A stretch of DNA of 7,277 nucleotides from the NCBI GenBank assembly GCA_937858455.1, contig CALLYN010000906.1, forward strand, positions 1 through 7,277, read 5' to 3'. Each line of letters opens with the position of its first letter. The stretch's first letter is position 1. A program made the translations under genes and the position numbers. The DNA comes from an uncultured Kouleothrix sp. (GTDB lineage Bacteria; Chloroflexota; Chloroflexia; Chloroflexales; Roseiflexaceae). This document shows positions 6,070-7,277 of this stretch, one piece after another. The notes beneath the pieces were generated by a model. The model had not been told where the DNA came from and made no database searches. It saw only the letters and a program-made list of their open reading frames with translations.

Positions 6070-7155
6070 CTACCCATGCTTCCGCGCAAACTCCTCCATG
6101 AAGCCGGCCAGCGCCTGGCATCCCTCGGGCGTCATGGCGTTGTAGATCGACGCGCGAATGCCGCCAACCGAGCGGTGCCCGGCCAGCCCGACCATTCCGG
6201 CGGCGACTGATTCGGCGACGAACTGCTTTTCGAGCGCTTCGCTGGGGAGGCGGAAGGTGACATTCATGCGCGAGCGGTCGGCCGGGGCGGCGTGGCCACG
6301 ATAGAAGCCGCCGCTGCCGTCGATCGCGTCGTAGATCAGGCGCGCCTTCTGCTCGTTGCGCGCGGCCATGCCTGCGAGCCCGCCGTGCTCCTCGATCCAG
6401 TCGAGCACCAGGTTCAGCACGTATACGCCAAACACCGGCGGCGTGTTATAGAGCGAATTGTTTTTGGCGTGCGTCTCGTAGCGTAGCATCGTCGGCGCGG
6501 TTCTGGCTGCGTCTTTCAGCCAGCTCTGGCGCACCAGCACCACCGTCACGCCCGAGGGGCCGAGGTTCTTCTGCGCGCCGGCGTAGATCAGCGCGAACTT
6601 GCTGGCGTCGAATGGGCGCGAGAGGATGTCGCTGCTCATGTCGGCTACCAGCGGGCGGTCGCCTGTGTCGGGGAAGCTGGCGAACTGCACGCCCTGGATG
6701 GTTTCGTTCGAGGTGATGTGCACATACGCCGCGCCGTCGGTCAGGCTGATCTCGTCGGCGCGCGCGGTGCGCGAGTAGTTGCTGTCTTTGGTGCTGGCGG
6801 CGATGTTGGCCTGGCCGAGCTTGGCGGCTTCTTCGTGGGCCTTTTCGCCCCACGCGCCGGTGATGATATAGTCGGCGCTGGAGCCGGGCGGCAGAAAGTT
6901 GAGCGGCAGCATGGCGAACTGCGTGCTGGCGCCGCCCTGCACAAACAGCACGCGGTAGTCGTCGCCCAGGCCGAGCAGGCGCTTGAAGGTGGCCTCGGCG
7001 GCGCTGTTGATCGCCTCGTACTCTTTGGAGCGGTGGCTCATCTCCATAATCGACATGCCGCGGCCCTGGTAGTCGAGCAGCTCACGCTGGGCCTGCTCGA
7101 GCACTGGCTGCGGCAGAATGGCTGGGCCGGCGTTGAAATTGTACACCTGGCTCAT
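6070..7155 (-). CDS. serC: Phosphoserine aminotransferase
   Basis: This PLP enzyme converts 3-phosphohydroxypyruvate and glutamate to 3-phosphoserine and 2-oxoglutarate in serine synthesis; in some bacteria it also serves pyridoxal phosphate synthesis. The 361 residues match the family length. It opens with the typical QVYNFNAGPAILP and has the substrate-binding MSHRSKEY block and the VQGGAST loop. The PLP lysine is Lys196 in YAGAQKNLGPSG, and GHRSVGGIRASIYNA lies near the end. Two in-frame ATGs lie close together. The one at 7155 is preferred because AGGAGG is eight bases before it and only two bases before the other (7161). It converges on the helix-turn-helix gene, with five bases between the stops and no terminator visible there. 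Its product feeds the serine used by cysE at the other end of the window, though they are separate transcripts. Confidence 0.96.
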   Translation of the reverse strand: MSQVYNFNAGPAILPQPVLEQAQRELLDYQGRGMSIMEMSHRSKEYEAINSAAEATFKRLLGLGDDYRVLFVQGGASTQFAMLPLNFLPPGSSADYIITGAWGEKAHEEAAKLGQANIAASTKDSNYSRTARADEISLTDGAAYVHITSNETIQGVQFASFPDTGDRPLVADMSSDILSRPFDASKFALIYAGAQKNLGPSGVTVVLVRQSWLKDAARTAPTMLRYETHAKNNSLYNTPPVFGVYVLNLVLDWIEEHGGLAGMAARNEQKARLIYDAIDGSGGFYRGHAAPADRSRMNVTFRLPSEALEKQFVAESVAAGMVGLAGHRSVGGIRASIYNAMTPEGCQALAGFMEEFARKHG

Positions 7156-7163
7156 CGACATAA

Positions 7164-7169
7164 CCTCCT
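7164..7169 (-). promoter_or_regulatory. Ribosome binding site that decides the serC start
   Basis: AGGAGG on the minus strand sits eight bases before the ATG at 7155 and two bases before the ATG at 7161. Normal spacing favours 7155, which removes the leading Met-Ser of the longer reading. Confidence 0.7.
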
Positions 7170-7182
7170 CTTGACACTATAT

Positions 7183-7202
7183 GGGCGCGATAGGTCGCGC
7201 CC
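7183..7202. repeat. Perfect 8-bp stem hairpin upstream of serC
   Basis: GGGCGCGA and TCGCGCCC form a perfect inverted repeat around TAGG, 14 bases from the serC ribosome binding site. The element, with the flanking CCTAC, looks like the short GC-rich intergenic hairpins that recur in such genomes. It is not followed by a T run in either direction. A dispersed repeat, an operator or an RNA structure in the serC leader are all possible. Confidence 0.55.
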
Positions 7203-7245
7203 CTACCCCTTCTTTTGTGCTCAGAAGTTGTTTGAAAAGGGTGGT

Positions 7246-7268
7246 TTGGAGGGACGAAGTCCCTCCAA
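7246..7268. repeat. Perfect 10-bp stem hairpin near the right edge
   Basis: TTGGAGGGAC and GTCCCTCCAA are perfectly complementary around a three-base loop (GAA on the plus strand). No T run follows on either side, so a standard intrinsic terminator is not supported. It may be a second dispersed palindrome in the region upstream of serC. No gene was recognised from 7170 to the window end. Confidence 0.6.
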
Positions 7269-7277
7269 GTATCCACT

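Noticed and set aside
7171..7176. TTGACA on the plus strand as a -35 box
   Set aside because: No -10-like hexamer lies 16-18 bases downstream, where the sequence is a GC-rich hairpin, and there is no plus-strand gene for it to serve.
7082..7276. A 64-codon minus-strand frame at the right edge
   Set aside because: It crosses the palindromes and the start of serC in another frame and has no recognisable features.

Overview
This GC-rich window carries seven protein-coding genes, one of them cut by the left edge. It contains no rRNA, tRNA, CRISPR array, transposase or phage gene. Three things suggest a member of the Chloroflexota, probably a Roseiflexus/Kouleothrix-like lineage: the codon use, the LuxR-type helix-turn-helix wording (TVRNHVSNIF) and the short GC-rich hairpins in the gaps. 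This placement is inferred from general resemblance and was not tested by a search.

Left part (1-2344, minus strand): three genes read leftwards. They are a small FmdB-type zinc-ribbon protein, serine O-acetyltransferase (cysE) and cysteinyl-tRNA synthetase (cysS, 3' end outside the window). cysE makes O-acetylserine, the precursor of cysteine, and cysS charges tRNA-Cys, so the last two form a cysteine supply-and-use pair only 54 bases apart. A good sigma-70-like promoter precedes the zinc-ribbon gene. A 12-bp hairpin lies in the leader between it and cysE.

Middle part (2345-6064, plus strand): a divergent promoter region leads to a PPP-family metallophosphatase, then a 773-residue GT-C type membrane glycosyltransferase, then a very short LuxR/GerE helix-turn-helix protein whose start probably overlaps the glycosyltransferase stop. 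The glycosyltransferase has an unusual layout. A short N-terminal segment looks like the AF2212-type antitoxin family (DUF104) and is followed by a proline-rich linker, about a dozen membrane segments and a C-terminal beta-rich, discoidin-like region.

Right part (6070-7277, minus strand): phosphoserine aminotransferase (serC) converges on the helix-turn-helix gene with only five bases between the two stops. It makes phosphoserine, the route to serine, so it is metabolically linked to cysE although not in the same transcript. Its upstream region holds two near-perfect hairpins that look like dispersed intergenic repeats.

Most of the window is ordinary housekeeping. The parts worth a second look are the antitoxin-like/glycosyltransferase fusion, the receiver-less helix-turn-helix gene, and the hairpins before cysE and serC.
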